Assembly (NCBI RefSeq): GCF_014654205.1 | Contig: NZ_BNAW01000014.1 | Location: forward strand, 62,001-126,000 | Origin: Amycolatopsis bullii | GTDB lineage: Bacteria > Actinomycetota > Actinomycetes > Mycobacteriales > Pseudonocardiaceae | DNA: 64,000 nucleotides | Direction of reading: 5' to 3' | Shown: piece by piece, positions 44,085 to 53,256 of the stretch | Layout of the letters: every line of letters begins with the position of its first letter | How positions within the stretch are numbered: the stretch's first letter is position 1 | The notes under the pieces: generated by a model | Told to the model about the DNA's origin: nothing | Databases searched by the model: none | The model's input: only the letters and a program-made list of their open reading frames with translations | Made by a program: the position numbers and the translations under genes

Positions 44085-44177
44085 GGCAGGAAGTTACGCA
44101 CGATCGGGCCGGAAAACAGTCACCCTCAAGTGTCCTCATCGGACCCAACGGGTGAATCCGGCCCGATCGCGGAGGGA

Positions 44178-45506
44178 TCAGGCGTATTTGCGGAACACGG
44201 GCTGCACCGGGCGCCCGCCCATCCACGGCGCCGGGTCGTTCGCGTCGAGGGCCTTCCGGTAGACCGTGCAGGCCTGAGCGACGACGTCGATGGTCTTGTC
44301 GATGTCCGCTTCGGTGAGCGCGGCACTGACCACGAAGGACGGTCCGAGCACCCCGCCGCCGATCAGCTCGCGCAGGAACAGCGTCCGGTACGGCTGGGAC
44401 GGCCTGCCCTGCTCGTCGAGCGTGCCGAAGACCAGGTTGCTGGCCCGGCCGCGGACGACCACGTGGTCCTCGACGCCGATCCCGGCCGCCACCTCGCGGA
44501 CGCCGGCGGCGAGCCGGTCGCCGAGGGCGTGCAGGCGGCCGATGACGTCTTCGTCGCGGTAGACGTCCATGACCGCCATCGCGGCGGCCAGCGAGTGGGT
44601 CTCCGCGCCGTGCGTGGTCGAGAGCAGGAACACCCGCTCGCGATCGGTGCGCAGGCCACCGATCTCCATCAGCTCACGCTTGCCCGCCAGCGCCGACACC
44701 GCGAAGCCGTTGCCGAGGGCCTTGCCGAACGTCGAGAGGTCGGGCGTGACGCCGTAGAGGCCCTGCGCGCCGTGGGCCGACCACCGGAAGCCGGTGATCA
44801 TCTCGTCGAAGATCAGGACGACGCCGTGCCGGGTGGTGAGCTCGCGCAGGCCCTGCAGGTACCCCGGCGGTGGTTCCACCGCCGCGGCCGCCTCCAGGAT
44901 CATGCACGCGATCTCGCCCTCGTGGCGCTGCAGCAGCTCCTCCGCGGCCTGCAGGTCGCCGTACGGGAAGGACACCGTCGCTTCCGTTGTCTCGTCCGGG
45001 ATGCCGGCGTTCATCGGCGTGGTGCCGATGAACCAGTCGTCGGTGGAGAAGAAGGCGTGGTCGGCGCACTTGGCGACGAGCTTGCGGCCGGTGGCGGCCC
45101 TGGCCAGCCGGACGGCGGCGGTCGTCGCGTCCGAGCCGTTCTTGGTGAACTTCACCATCTCGGCCGTCGGGACGTTCTCGAGGAACCGCTCGGCGGCCTC
45201 GGCCTCGATGATCGACGGCCGGATGAAGTTGCTGCCCTTGTCGAGCTCGCCGCGCACCGCTTCGAGGACTCGCGGGTGGGCGTGGCCGAGGCTGACCGCT
45301 CTCAGCCCGGCGCCGTACTCGATGTACTCGTTGCCGTCGACGTCCCAGACGTGGCCGCCGCGGCCGTGCGAGATGACCGGGGCCATCCCCGCGGGATACT
45401 GGTCCGAGCCCTTGGCGTAGGTGTGCGCACCGCCGGGGATGACCCGGTGCAGCCGCTCGTCCGCCTTCGTGGAGCGGGGCAGGTTCGTTCCCATGTCGTG
45501 GCTCAC
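44178..45506 (-). CDS. GSA-aminomutase-like class III aminotransferase
   Basis: 442 aa from GTG 45506 (GTGA overlap); ATG 45494 is an alternative. PLP enzyme: FIGTTPMN and GEIACMILEAAA lead to LIFDEMITGFRWSAHG with the cofactor-binding Asp, and the Schiff-base Lys lies in STFGKALGNG. It resembles glutamate-1-semialdehyde 2,1-aminomutase in domain order, but a haem role is unlikely inside a sugar operon. Members in such clusters are thought to transaminate or rearrange unusual sugar or amino-sugar precursors. The reaction is not fixed by sequence. Confidence 0.8.
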   Translation of the reverse strand: MSHDMGTNLPRSTKADERLHRVIPGGAHTYAKGSDQYPAGMAPVISHGRGGHVWDVDGNEYIEYGAGLRAVSLGHAHPRVLEAVRGELDKGSNFIRPSIIEAEAAERFLENVPTAEMVKFTKNGSDATTAAVRLARAATGRKLVAKCADHAFFSTDDWFIGTTPMNAGIPDETTEATVSFPYGDLQAAEELLQRHEGEIACMILEAAAAVEPPPGYLQGLRELTTRHGVVLIFDEMITGFRWSAHGAQGLYGVTPDLSTFGKALGNGFAVSALAGKRELMEIGGLRTDRERVFLLSTTHGAETHSLAAAMAVMDVYRDEDVIGRLHALGDRLAAGVREVAAGIGVEDHVVVRGRASNLVFGTLDEQGRPSQPYRTLFLRELIGGGVLGPSFVVSAALTEADIDKTIDVVAQACTVYRKALDANDPAPWMGGRPVQPVFRKYA

Positions 45507-46051
45507 CTCGTTGGTTTCAACGCCTCTCCGAGAGAGGGCGCCCGTTCGTCCCGGTCACTGACCATTGTGACCGACAGTGGCCACGAAATGTCCAATTCAG
45601 GGTCTTTGTACGAAATCGTAATGTCCTCTTCAGGATCGTGTGCCCGATCGATACGGTACGAAACGTCAGAGGGATCGGTGAGTGACTGGAATCCGTGCGC
45701 GCACCCCGCCGGGATGTACAGCGAAACCTGGGTATCGCCGGAAAGTTCGAAGGTTTTCACATTCCGGTATGTCGGCGAATCCGGTCGGAGATCCACCACG
45801 ACGTCGAAGATGGCGCCGTGCGAACACCGCACCAGCTTCGCCTCGCCGGCCCCGCCGCGCAGGTGCATCCCGCGGATGACCCCCTTGCGGGACCGGGAAA
45901 GACTGTCCTGGACGAAGCCGTCCGGGTCGATGCCGACCGACGCGACGACGTCGCGGTCGAATGTCCGGCTGAAGAACCCCCGCCGGTCCGCGTGCGGGGT
46001 GGGTTCGAACAGATACGCACCGTCGATCTCGGGCACCGGAACGGCCTTCAT
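45503..46051 (-). CDS. RmlC-like dTDP-sugar 3,5-epimerase family protein
   Basis: 182 aa cupin. IRGMHLR holds the catalytic His and AKLVRCSHGAIFDVVVDLR is the core strand, with YIPAGCAHGFQSL as second cupin strand. The usual catalytic Tyr of RmlC, in a Y-x-P-x-x-E context, is His here (AHDPEED), so the protein may epimerise only one carbon, isomerise, or do another reaction. Starts and stops overlap neighbours by four bases on both sides. The nearest nucleotidyltransferases are rfbF in the same operon and rmlA 12 kb away. Confidence 0.8.
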   Translation of the reverse strand: MKAVPVPEIDGAYLFEPTPHADRRGFFSRTFDRDVVASVGIDPDGFVQDSLSRSRKGVIRGMHLRGGAGEAKLVRCSHGAIFDVVVDLRPDSPTYRNVKTFELSGDTQVSLYIPAGCAHGFQSLTDPSDVSYRIDRAHDPEEDITISYKDPELDISWPLSVTMVSDRDERAPSLGEALKPTR

Positions 46052-47232
46052 CGCCCACCCCCGAAGAGGGCCGCCGAAAGGGCAGCGAACTGGTCCTTGA
46101 GCCGTTGCGCGTTCATCTCGTTCCGTTCCAGGAGCGTCTGGCGAAGTTCCGCCGAACGGTTCTCCAGTTCGGTGAATTGTTCGACGAGCCGGTCGAACCC
46201 GACGGTCTTCGCCCGCTGGGTGAAGCCCTCGAGGCCCATCTCCGCCATGAGGACGTCGTTCTTCGGTGCGTAGCCGATCGCCACGGTCGGTTTCGCGACC
46301 TTCAGGGCGCAGAGCACGTTGTGGTAGCGCGTGGCCACCACGCTGTCCACCGCGGCCATCTCGTGCATCAGCTCGTCCAGGGTCTCCGCCGGAGCCGCCG
46401 TCACCAGCGGGGAAGCGGTCTTCTCGATGATCTCGTCGACGACCTGCCGGTCGATCCGGTCGCCGATGAACAGCCGGACGGGTCTGTCCTGAGCAACGAG
46501 CCAGGCGACGAAACGGTTCATCGTGTCCACGTAGTGGCGGTAGATGCGGTCGGCGTCGGCACGGTCGTCGTTGCCGCCGTAGTAGGCCATCACACCGACG
46601 CCGACCGTGCCGGGCTTGCCGCCGGCGGCCGGAGTGGGGAGGGAGAACGCGAGGTCGGGGTAGACCTGGTCCGCACTCGTGTCGACGCCCATGGCACGCA
46701 TGGCGTCACGCGAGATGTCGTCCCGGTAGGAGCGGTACGCGGCGAGCCGGCCGGACCAGCGGACCAGCGTCCGCGTCGCCCGGGCGCTGATCTCGTTGGC
46801 GCCGACGCAGACGAGCGCCACCTTGGTGCCGAAGAGGCGCCCGGTGGCGGAAAGGAGGAAGAGCGAATACGGGAAACCCCAGGGACGCAGCGGCAGCGTC
46901 GCTTCGAGGACACCCATGCCGGGCACGATGACGACGTCCTGCTTGCGGACCCAGGCGGCCGTGCGGCCGATGTCGACCAGCTTGCCGAGTCCCTTGAGGA
47001 CGATCGACCGGAGGCCGGACGCTGTCTCGTACTCGGACTGGTTCCAGTGCAGCGGCGTCGTGTCGAGGCCGTACCGCTCGCGGACGATCTCCGGGCCGCC
47101 GACCAGGGCGCTCAGCTTCGCGTCCGGGTACTCGGCCCGCAGGTAGCCGAGCACGGCTTCGAGGGAACCGTCGTTGCCGAGGTTCCCCGAGCCGAGCAGG
47201 CCGAAGACGCCGACGCGCGGGGCACGCTTCAC
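46048..47232 (-). CDS. Polysaccharide pyruvyl transferase family protein
   Basis: 394 aa from GTG. Start: RVGVFGLLGSGNLGNDGSLEAVLG, the N-terminal Rossmann-like strand of the CsaB-type family. The C-terminal half has VDSVVATRYHNVLCALKVAKPTVAIGY, where the family keeps a His in R-x-H. Pyruvyl transferases add ketal pyruvate from phosphoenolpyruvate to sugars of cell-wall polymers, giving acidic residues. Operon overlap of four bases on both sides. Confidence 0.83.
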   Translation of the reverse strand: MKRAPRVGVFGLLGSGNLGNDGSLEAVLGYLRAEYPDAKLSALVGGPEIVRERYGLDTTPLHWNQSEYETASGLRSIVLKGLGKLVDIGRTAAWVRKQDVVIVPGMGVLEATLPLRPWGFPYSLFLLSATGRLFGTKVALVCVGANEISARATRTLVRWSGRLAAYRSYRDDISRDAMRAMGVDTSADQVYPDLAFSLPTPAAGGKPGTVGVGVMAYYGGNDDRADADRIYRHYVDTMNRFVAWLVAQDRPVRLFIGDRIDRQVVDEIIEKTASPLVTAAPAETLDELMHEMAAVDSVVATRYHNVLCALKVAKPTVAIGYAPKNDVLMAEMGLEGFTQRAKTVGFDRLVEQFTELENRSAELRQTLLERNEMNAQRLKDQFAALSAALFGGGR

Positions 47233-48173
47233 GCGAGCCTGCCTTCCCGGCCGGCCACGATTTCGTTGACCGTGGCGACGTCCGAGGCGGTGGGCGCGCG
47301 GTCCTCGACGCGCTCGCCGTGGCCGGAGCGGACCCGGCTGGTCAGCCAGGCGCCGAGGTGGCCGAAGCACTCCCGCTTGTCGGCGGCCGAGATCGGCGCG
47401 CGGCGGATCAGGTCGGCGAACCCGTACACGTACTCGCCGAGCAGGCGGACGGTGGGATTCCGGAGCCGGTTCGCGCGCCGCGGGTCCAGATTCGCGCACC
47501 GGCTCCGGATGGTCGGGTTGGCCCGCTCCGCGCGGCCGGGGTGGTCGCGGCGGAAGTAGAGCAGCTCGGGCACCTGGTGGAACGGGCCGTGCAGGGCCAT
47601 CTCGGCCGAGTACGTCCGGTCGGCGTGGTGGTAGCTGTCGAGCGGCTTGACGCGGCGGAGGACGTCGGCGCGGATGACGCCGTAGAAGTCGTCGCCGCCC
47701 GGTTCAAACAGGATGCTGCGGAAGCGGTCGGGCGCGTGCGGGGACGCCGTGTTCAGCGTGTACTCCAGCCGCTGGACGATGCGGCCGTCGCCGTCGATGA
47801 TCGCCTGGTCGCAGTGGGCCAGGATGATGTCCGGGCGCTCGTCGAGGGCCTCGACGCACCGCTTGAGCAGGTCGCGGGCGTAGAGGTCGTCGTGGGACAC
47901 CCACTTGAACAGCTCGGTGCGCGAGACGTCGAACACGAAGTTGTGGTTCGGGGTCGCGCCGATGTTCTTCGGCTGGCGGACGTACCGGATCCGCGAGTCC
48001 TTCTCGGCGTAGCGGCGGCAGATCTCGTCCGTGCCGTCGGTGGAGGCGTTGTCCGAGATGATCAGCTCGAAGTCTTCGTAGGTCTGGCCGAGCAGGGCTT
48101 CCAGCGACTCGGCGAGGTACTCCTCGCCGTTGTACACCGGGAGGCCGAGGCTCAGCCGCGGGACGGTGGTCAT
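47229..48173 (-). CDS. GT2-family glycosyltransferase
   Basis: 314 aa from ATG 48173. GT-A fold: LSLGLPVYNGEEYLAESLEALLGQT, then IISDNASTDGT and a DxD-like SHDDLY near residue 94. No membrane segment. It starts seven bases after the flippase stop and overlaps the pyruvyl transferase gene. Donor and acceptor unknown; as the only GT in the right arm it is likely to add the modified sugar. Confidence 0.87.
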   Translation of the reverse strand: MTTVPRLSLGLPVYNGEEYLAESLEALLGQTYEDFELIISDNASTDGTDEICRRYAEKDSRIRYVRQPKNIGATPNHNFVFDVSRTELFKWVSHDDLYARDLLKRCVEALDERPDIILAHCDQAIIDGDGRIVQRLEYTLNTASPHAPDRFRSILFEPGGDDFYGVIRADVLRRVKPLDSYHHADRTYSAEMALHGPFHQVPELLYFRRDHPGRAERANPTIRSRCANLDPRRANRLRNPTVRLLGEYVYGFADLIRRAPISAADKRECFGHLGAWLTSRVRSGHGERVEDRAPTASDVATVNEIVAGREGRLA

Positions 48174-48180
48174 GGAGTCC

Positions 48181-49515
48181 TCATTCCTTGATCGGCTCTT
48201 TGATCGGCTCGAACACCACGGTGGGCTCGTCGGCCCCCGGCGGCACGTACTCGCGCAGCCCGGCCCGCAGCTGGAACCACCAGACGACGGATCCACTGAG
48301 GGTGGCCGTCGCGACGCCCCACGCGGAGCCGGCCGCGCCGCCGAGGAACGCGCCCGCGATGCCGAAGGTGACGTAGAACAGGGAGGCGATCAGCTGGGAC
48401 CGCAAACTGCGGGGAGCGGCGCCGAGGGCGCGCAGGCCGGCGGCCGCGCCCGTGGTGAAGCTCGCGCCGACGACGGCGAGGGTCACCGGGAGGATCAGCG
48501 GGGACGACGAGTCCCACACCGAGCCCATCACCCAGCGGCCGGCACTGTCGGGCACCAGGAGCAGCAGGCCGAGGCCCCAGCACAGCGCGGCGGCGGCCTG
48601 GCCGCCACCGAGGATCACGCAGAAGTGCTTCAGCCGGTGCGGCGCCCGCTGAAGCACCCGCGCACCCTCGGCGACGGTGACCAGGGACAGCCCCATGAGC
48701 AGGGCCAGGAACGGGCCGAGGAGCTGCTCGGCGCCGCGGACCGCGCCGACGGCGGTGATCCCGGCGATGGCGCCGAGGCCGTAGGCACGCAGCTGCGAGG
48801 CGCCGCTGTTGCTGACGTTCTCGACGAGGTACCGGACACTCAGGTCGCGCTGCGTCCGGAGCCAGCCGAGCATCTCCCGCGGGTGCGGGAGGATCCGCGT
48901 CTGGAACCCGCCGTAGAGGGCCGCGACCGCGCCGGACAGGCCCCAGGCCAGCACGAACGCGACCACCGTGTGGACCTGCGCGGCGACGTAGAGCGCCGGG
49001 ATCAGGGCCACGCCCCACACGCAGTCGTTGACGAACGCCTTCTTGCCCTGCCCGCGTGCGAAGAACGCGAAGCGCCAGGCGTCCTGCAGGAGCAGGCCCG
49101 GCATGACGACGGCGAGCGCGACGAACGCGGTGCCGAGCGGGCCGCCCGCGGCCAGCCCGGCCACCAGGCTGACCAGCCCCGTCACGCAGCCGACGCCGAT
49201 CGCGGTGCCGGAGGCGCTGGCGACCCCGAGGCGCCAGCGATCCTCGGCGACCGCGCTGAACCGCACCATCAGCGGGTCGGTGGCGAGCCCGCGCGAGACG
49301 TTGAGCACCACGCCGTAGGTGACCCAGGCGAGGCTGAAGATGCCGAACGCGAACGTGCCGAGCGAGCGGGCCACGTACAGCCCGACGGCGAAGTTGGTCA
49401 GGCTGGACACAGCCTGGTCGCCGAGGCCCCAGCTCAGCCGTCCGGCCATCGCGCGCACCGCGCCCGACCGGAGGATCGAGCGCGGCACCCGGCGATGGTT
49501 GGCCACGTCGCTCAC
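48181..49515 (-). CDS. Polysaccharide flippase-like membrane protein (MOP/Wzx type)
   Basis: 444 aa from GTG 49515, overlapping the previous stop (GTGA). About 12 transmembrane segments. The opening GDQAVSSLTNFAVGLYVARSLG is typical of Wzx/MATE-like O-unit exporters. The C-terminal tail has the short repeat EPIKEPIKE. This is the only flippase in the window, so it could export lipid-linked units of the whole cluster, including those of the left arm. Confidence 0.82.
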   Translation of the reverse strand: MSDVANHRRVPRSILRSGAVRAMAGRLSWGLGDQAVSSLTNFAVGLYVARSLGTFAFGIFSLAWVTYGVVLNVSRGLATDPLMVRFSAVAEDRWRLGVASASGTAIGVGCVTGLVSLVAGLAAGGPLGTAFVALAVVMPGLLLQDAWRFAFFARGQGKKAFVNDCVWGVALIPALYVAAQVHTVVAFVLAWGLSGAVAALYGGFQTRILPHPREMLGWLRTQRDLSVRYLVENVSNSGASQLRAYGLGAIAGITAVGAVRGAEQLLGPFLALLMGLSLVTVAEGARVLQRAPHRLKHFCVILGGGQAAAALCWGLGLLLLVPDSAGRWVMGSVWDSSSPLILPVTLAVVGASFTTGAAAGLRALGAAPRSLRSQLIASLFYVTFGIAGAFLGGAAGSAWGVATATLSGSVVWWFQLRAGLREYVPPGADEPTVVFEPIKEPIKE

Positions 49516-50792
49516 TCCTTGACCAGACCGGCGTCGTGGAGGGCGCGGGCCGCGACGTCGACGATGTCGAAGGGCAGCCCGGCCCGCTCGGCGATGTCGA
49601 GCAGGCTGTGCGAACCGTCGGAGAGGTTGAGCACCCACAGCATCGCCATCTGGGCCTGCTTGGCGTCGCTGCGGCCGCCGAGCGAGTCGTACAGCCCGCG
49701 CTTGCCGAGCTGCGGCTCGCCGTACGGGCTGAGGTTGACGTACCGGCGGTTGCGGTCCAGGACGCCGAACGCGTCCTTCAAAACACCCAGCGTGTCCTCC
49801 ATGGCCGCAGGCGACACGAAGCCGGGGTTGTCCGCCGAGGTGTGGTACTCGGGGTAGCCGGCGTACGGCGTCCGGGTCAGGGAGCCCACGCCGAGGTTGA
49901 AGCCCGGCGAGCAGAACTGGCGCTCGTCATAGCCGTACGGCGAGAAGTCGACAACTCGGTGTTCCCGCGAGCGAAGCACGTGCTGCATGACGCGGTCGAT
50001 CTCGGCGTCGTCGCGGCGGGACTTCTTGTACGTCAACGATCCCGGGTCGCCCGCGCACGCCAGCACCAGGCCGTGACGCACCTTCTCGATCCGGGAAGCG
50101 TTGCGGGCCAGCCAGGTGATCGAGCCGATCGTGCCCGGCATGAACAGGAACCGGTACGTGTAGTGCGGCTGCGAAAGAGCGAGCTGCTGGGCCAGCGAGA
50201 TGGCCACCGCGACGCCGGCGAGGTTGTCGTTCGCCAGCGACGGGTGGCACACGTGGCAGGACACGATGACCTCGTCGGTGACGCGGCCCGGAACGACGTG
50301 CTCGGCGTAGGTCAGCGAGCCGTCGGAAAGGGTCGAGTCGATGACGACGTCGTAGTCGCCGTCCGGCAGCGCGTCGAGCTTCTCCTGCGCGAGGCAGAAT
50401 CCCCAGGCCGGGGCGTAGTAGCTGGTCCGGTAGGGCACCCACGACGGCTGGTCCGGCAGCGTGTGCAGGTGCTCCCGCAGCTCGCTCAGCGGCATCCGCT
50501 GCCGCACCGGGACGCTGTACCCGACGACGTGCAGGTTCAGCTCCTGGAAGTCGATCACGCGCTCACCCGAGGGAGCGGCCACGTAGGCGTCCCGGATGTT
50601 CCACTCCTGCGGGATCGTCCAGTCGAGCACCGCCGTCCCGGTCGGGACCTCGTGCCGCTCCAGCGCGATGTGCTCGCCGATGATGTCCAGGGTCCGCCGC
50701 ACGCCGTCGCCGGTGATGCTGCGGCAGATCGGGTACAGCCGCTCGACCAGGGCGTGCAGTTCCGCCCCAGTCCGCAGCTGCGGGGCCGCCAC
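49512..50792 (-). CDS. M28-like aminopeptidase family protein (DUF4910/DUF2172 type)
   Basis: 426 aa from GTG 50792, overlapping the SDR stop (TAGTG). The zinc-site segment is SCHVCHPSLANDNLAG (His and Asp positions), preceded by DWTIPQEWNIRDAYV and followed by GTIGSITWLARN. The C-terminal 70 residues look like a winged-helix domain (LLDIAERAGLPFDIVD). Proteins of this type often sit in surface-sugar operons, yet no peptidase substrate is apparent; cleavage or transfer of an acyl/aminoacyl group on a sugar is a guess. No signal peptide, so it is cytoplasmic. Confidence 0.75.
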   Translation of the reverse strand: MAAPQLRTGAELHALVERLYPICRSITGDGVRRTLDIIGEHIALERHEVPTGTAVLDWTIPQEWNIRDAYVAAPSGERVIDFQELNLHVVGYSVPVRQRMPLSELREHLHTLPDQPSWVPYRTSYYAPAWGFCLAQEKLDALPDGDYDVVIDSTLSDGSLTYAEHVVPGRVTDEVIVSCHVCHPSLANDNLAGVAVAISLAQQLALSQPHYTYRFLFMPGTIGSITWLARNASRIEKVRHGLVLACAGDPGSLTYKKSRRDDAEIDRVMQHVLRSREHRVVDFSPYGYDERQFCSPGFNLGVGSLTRTPYAGYPEYHTSADNPGFVSPAAMEDTLGVLKDAFGVLDRNRRYVNLSPYGEPQLGKRGLYDSLGGRSDAKQAQMAMLWVLNLSDGSHSLLDIAERAGLPFDIVDVAARALHDAGLVKE

Positions 50793-51811
50793 TACTTCCG
50801 CCGCAGGGTGGTGTCGACGCGGCCGGCTTCGCCCTCGCTCTTCAGCCAGGCCAGCCGGGTGAACAGCTGCTGGAACGACTCCCGGGTGAGCCCGAACTTG
50901 CGGTAGGCCTCGATGAGCTCGACGGCGCCGTCCTTGACCGACCAGTCGCAGGTGAAGCCGGGGATCGCCGCGCGGAAGCGCGAGAAGTCGACCCGGTAGG
51001 AGCGCGGGTCGGCGCCCGCTTCGCCGGTGATGTTCAGCGTCGAGCCCGGCACGGCCTCGACGACCTCCTGGGCGATCTCGGCGACCGTGACGTTGTTCTC
51101 CTCGGTGCCGATGTTGAAGGCCTTGTTGTGCACGGCCTCCTTCGGCGCCGTCAGGGCCGCCGTGAACGCGCGCGCGATGTCCTGGGCGTGCACCAGCGGC
51201 CGCCACGGCGTGCCGTCCGAGAGCACCAGTACCTCGCCGGACAGGTGGGCGTGCGCGGTCAGGTTGTTCAGCACGATGTCGCCGCGCAGCCGCGGCGAGT
51301 AGCCGAACGCGGTCGCGTTGCGCATGTACACCGGCGTGAAGTCGTCGTCGGCGAGCTCGTGGACGTCGGCTTCGACGCGCACCTTCGACTCCGCGTACGG
51401 CGTCACCGGCCGCAGCGGCGCGTCTTCGTCGACGAGGTTGTCGCCGCCCGCGCCGTACACCGAGCACGTCGACGCGTAGAGGTACCGCTTGACGCCGGCG
51501 TCCTTCGCCAGCTTCGCGAGCTTCACCGACGCGTGGTGGTTGATGTCGTAGGTCAGCTCCGGCGCGAGCGAGCCCAGCGGGTCGTTCGACAGCGCGGCCA
51601 GGTGGATCACCGCGTCGAACCCGGAGACGTGCTCAGCGGTGACGTCCCGCAGGTCGACGACGTGCCCGGCCGGGTCGGCGGGCGCGGGCCCGAGCAGGCA
51701 GTCCTCGAACAGCCCGGAGTCCAGGCCGGTGACTTCGTGGCCGGCGGCGGCGAGCACCGGGGCCATCACCGTCCCCAGGTAGCCCTTGTGCCCCGTCAGC
51801 AACACCCGCAT
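50792..51811 (-). CDS. NAD-dependent epimerase/dehydratase (extended SDR)
   Basis: 339 aa. The nucleotide motif GHKGYLG is at residues 7-13, STCSVYG holds the catalytic Ser/Thr region, and the active YAESK (Tyr-x3-Lys) is near 150. The STxSVYG context and lack of a dehydratase-type D-E/K motif favour an epimerase or reductase rather than a 4,6-dehydratase. It acts on an NDP-sugar, probably the CDP-sugar made by the neighbouring cytidylyltransferase product line. It follows PIG-L by five bases. Confidence 0.85.
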   Translation of the reverse strand: MRVLLTGHKGYLGTVMAPVLAAAGHEVTGLDSGLFEDCLLGPAPADPAGHVVDLRDVTAEHVSGFDAVIHLAALSNDPLGSLAPELTYDINHHASVKLAKLAKDAGVKRYLYASTCSVYGAGGDNLVDEDAPLRPVTPYAESKVRVEADVHELADDDFTPVYMRNATAFGYSPRLRGDIVLNNLTAHAHLSGEVLVLSDGTPWRPLVHAQDIARAFTAALTAPKEAVHNKAFNIGTEENNVTVAEIAQEVVEAVPGSTLNITGEAGADPRSYRVDFSRFRAAIPGFTCDWSVKDGAVELIEAYRKFGLTRESFQQLFTRLAWLKSEGEAGRVDTTLRRK

Positions 51812-51816
51812 CGGAT

Positions 51817-52464
51817 TCAGCCCTTCAGATCGAGAGTGAGTTTCTTGACGAAAAACGCTTCGGCGTACTTCGCGGCGGCTTCGATCCCGCGGATCCGCGC
51901 CAGGCCGAGGAACGCCTCGCGGTCGTACCAGGGCCGGTGCCGCTGCGACGCGTAGTGCTCCTGCAGCAGCCGGACCTTCTCCTCCGCGAGCTCGTCGGAC
52001 AGCGGCTGGTACACCGACGGGCTGCCGAGGTCGCCGTCCCACTTGACGATCTCGTAGCCGAGCGCCAGGTGGTCGCGGAACGTCGTCGGCACCAGCTTCG
52101 CCAGCCCGCGGTGGTCCTGGTGCGCGTCGTCGGTGCGCGGCGCCAGGACGAGGTCCGGGTCGGTCCGCCGCCGCAGCTCTTCCAGGGCGTTCTTGGCCTC
52201 TTCCCAGTGCGCCGGGAAGCGCCCGTCCGGCAGCTTGAGCACCGTGACCTCGACGTCCGCGCCCGGGCAGAACGCCGCCAGCGCCGCCCGCTCCTCGTCC
52301 TCGCGGGGCGTGCCGCCGCCCGAGAGGACCAGGGCGTCGACCCGCAGGCCCGGCCGGGACTGGCACAGCGTGAGCAGCGTGCCGCCGGCGCCGATCGCGA
52401 TGTCGTCGCAGTGGGCGCCGAGGGCGACGACGCTGCCGAGCCGTCCCGGTCGGAGCCCGATCAC
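51817..52464 (-). CDS. PIG-L/LmbE-family deacetylase
   Basis: 215 aa from GTG 52464, which overlaps the rfbF stop (GTGA). Zinc motifs: [16 protein letters not shown] near residues 16-30 (the usual AHPDDE has Cys and Ile substitutions) and DDAHQDHRG near 115. The family removes N-acetyl groups from sugars such as GlcNAc-inositol. Here it probably deacetylates an amino-sugar intermediate. It lies between the cytidylyltransferase and SDR genes. Confidence 0.83.
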   Translation of the reverse strand: MIGLRPGRLGSVVALGAHCDDIAIGAGGTLLTLCQSRPGLRVDALVLSGGGTPREDEERAALAAFCPGADVEVTVLKLPDGRFPAHWEEAKNALEELRRRTDPDLVLAPRTDDAHQDHRGLAKLVPTTFRDHLALGYEIVKWDGDLGSPSVYQPLSDELAEEKVRLLQEHYASQRHRPWYDREAFLGLARIRGIEAAAKYAEAFFVKKLTLDLKG

Positions 52465-53255
52465 GCGATGCTCGCCGCGGGCTGCTTCTCCCACAGCGCC
52501 CACGGCCGGTCGCCGTGGCTGTAGGCGTAGTCCAGCGCCGCCCGTTCCTTGACCGTGTCGGTCGGCTTCCAGAACCCGCGGTACGGGTAGGCCAGCAGCC
52601 GGCCCCGCTTGGCCAGTTCGGCGCAGCCGTCGGCGACCAGGTCGCCGTTTTCCGGAATGTGGTCGAACACTTCCTGGCGCAGCACGAAGTAGCCGCCGTT
52701 CTCCCACAGCGGCATTTCGCTCACCGCGGTGATCGAGCCGACCATGCCGCCTTCGTCCATTTCGACGCAGTGGAACGAAGACTGCGGCGGGACGACCATC
52801 ATCGACGCGCCGGCGTCGGACTTCTCGAAGCGGTCGATCATCTCGGGCAGCGGCACGTCGGACAGGACGTCGGCGTAGTTCGCGAGGAACATCTCGTCGC
52901 CGTCGAGGTGCTCACGCACCCGCCGCAGCCGCTCGCCGATCGGCGACTCGATCCCGGTCTGCACGAAGGTGATCGTCCAGTCCGCGATGTCGGTCGAGAG
53001 CAGTTCGGCCTTGCCGTTGCGGAGGACGAAATCGTTCGAAATCGTTTCCTCGTACGACAGGAAGAAGTTCTTGATGTGCGCCGCGCCGTAGCCGAGGCAC
53101 AGGATGAATTCGGTGTGGCCGAAATGCGCGTAGTAGCGCATCACGTGCCAGATGAGCGGTCTCGGACCGACCATCGCCATCGGCTTCGGGATGTCGTCGG
53201 CCGCGCCGTTGCGCATCCGCATCCCGTAACCACCGCAGAAGAGGACGACCTTCAC
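52461..53255 (-). CDS. rfbF: Glucose-1-phosphate cytidylyltransferase
   Basis: 264 aa from GTG. It makes CDP-glucose from CTP and glucose-1-phosphate, the first step to CDP-deoxysugars and branched sugars. [13 protein letters not shown] is the nucleotide-binding start, [21 protein letters not shown] follows in two parts, and [15 protein letters not shown] and [14 protein letters not shown] are family segments. One base separates it from the methyltransferase stop. No CDP-glucose 4,6-dehydratase (RfbG) is seen in the window, so how the CDP-sugar is deoxygenated here is open. Confidence 0.87.
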   Translation of the reverse strand: MKVVLFCGGYGMRMRNGAADDIPKPMAMVGPRPLIWHVMRYYAHFGHTEFILCLGYGAAHIKNFFLSYEETISNDFVLRNGKAELLSTDIADWTITFVQTGIESPIGERLRRVREHLDGDEMFLANYADVLSDVPLPEMIDRFEKSDAGASMMVVPPQSSFHCVEMDEGGMVGSITAVSEMPLWENGGYFVLRQEVFDHIPENGDLVADGCAELAKRGRLLAYPYRGFWKPTDTVKERAALDYAYSHGDRPWALWEKQPAASIA

Positions 53256-53256
53256 T

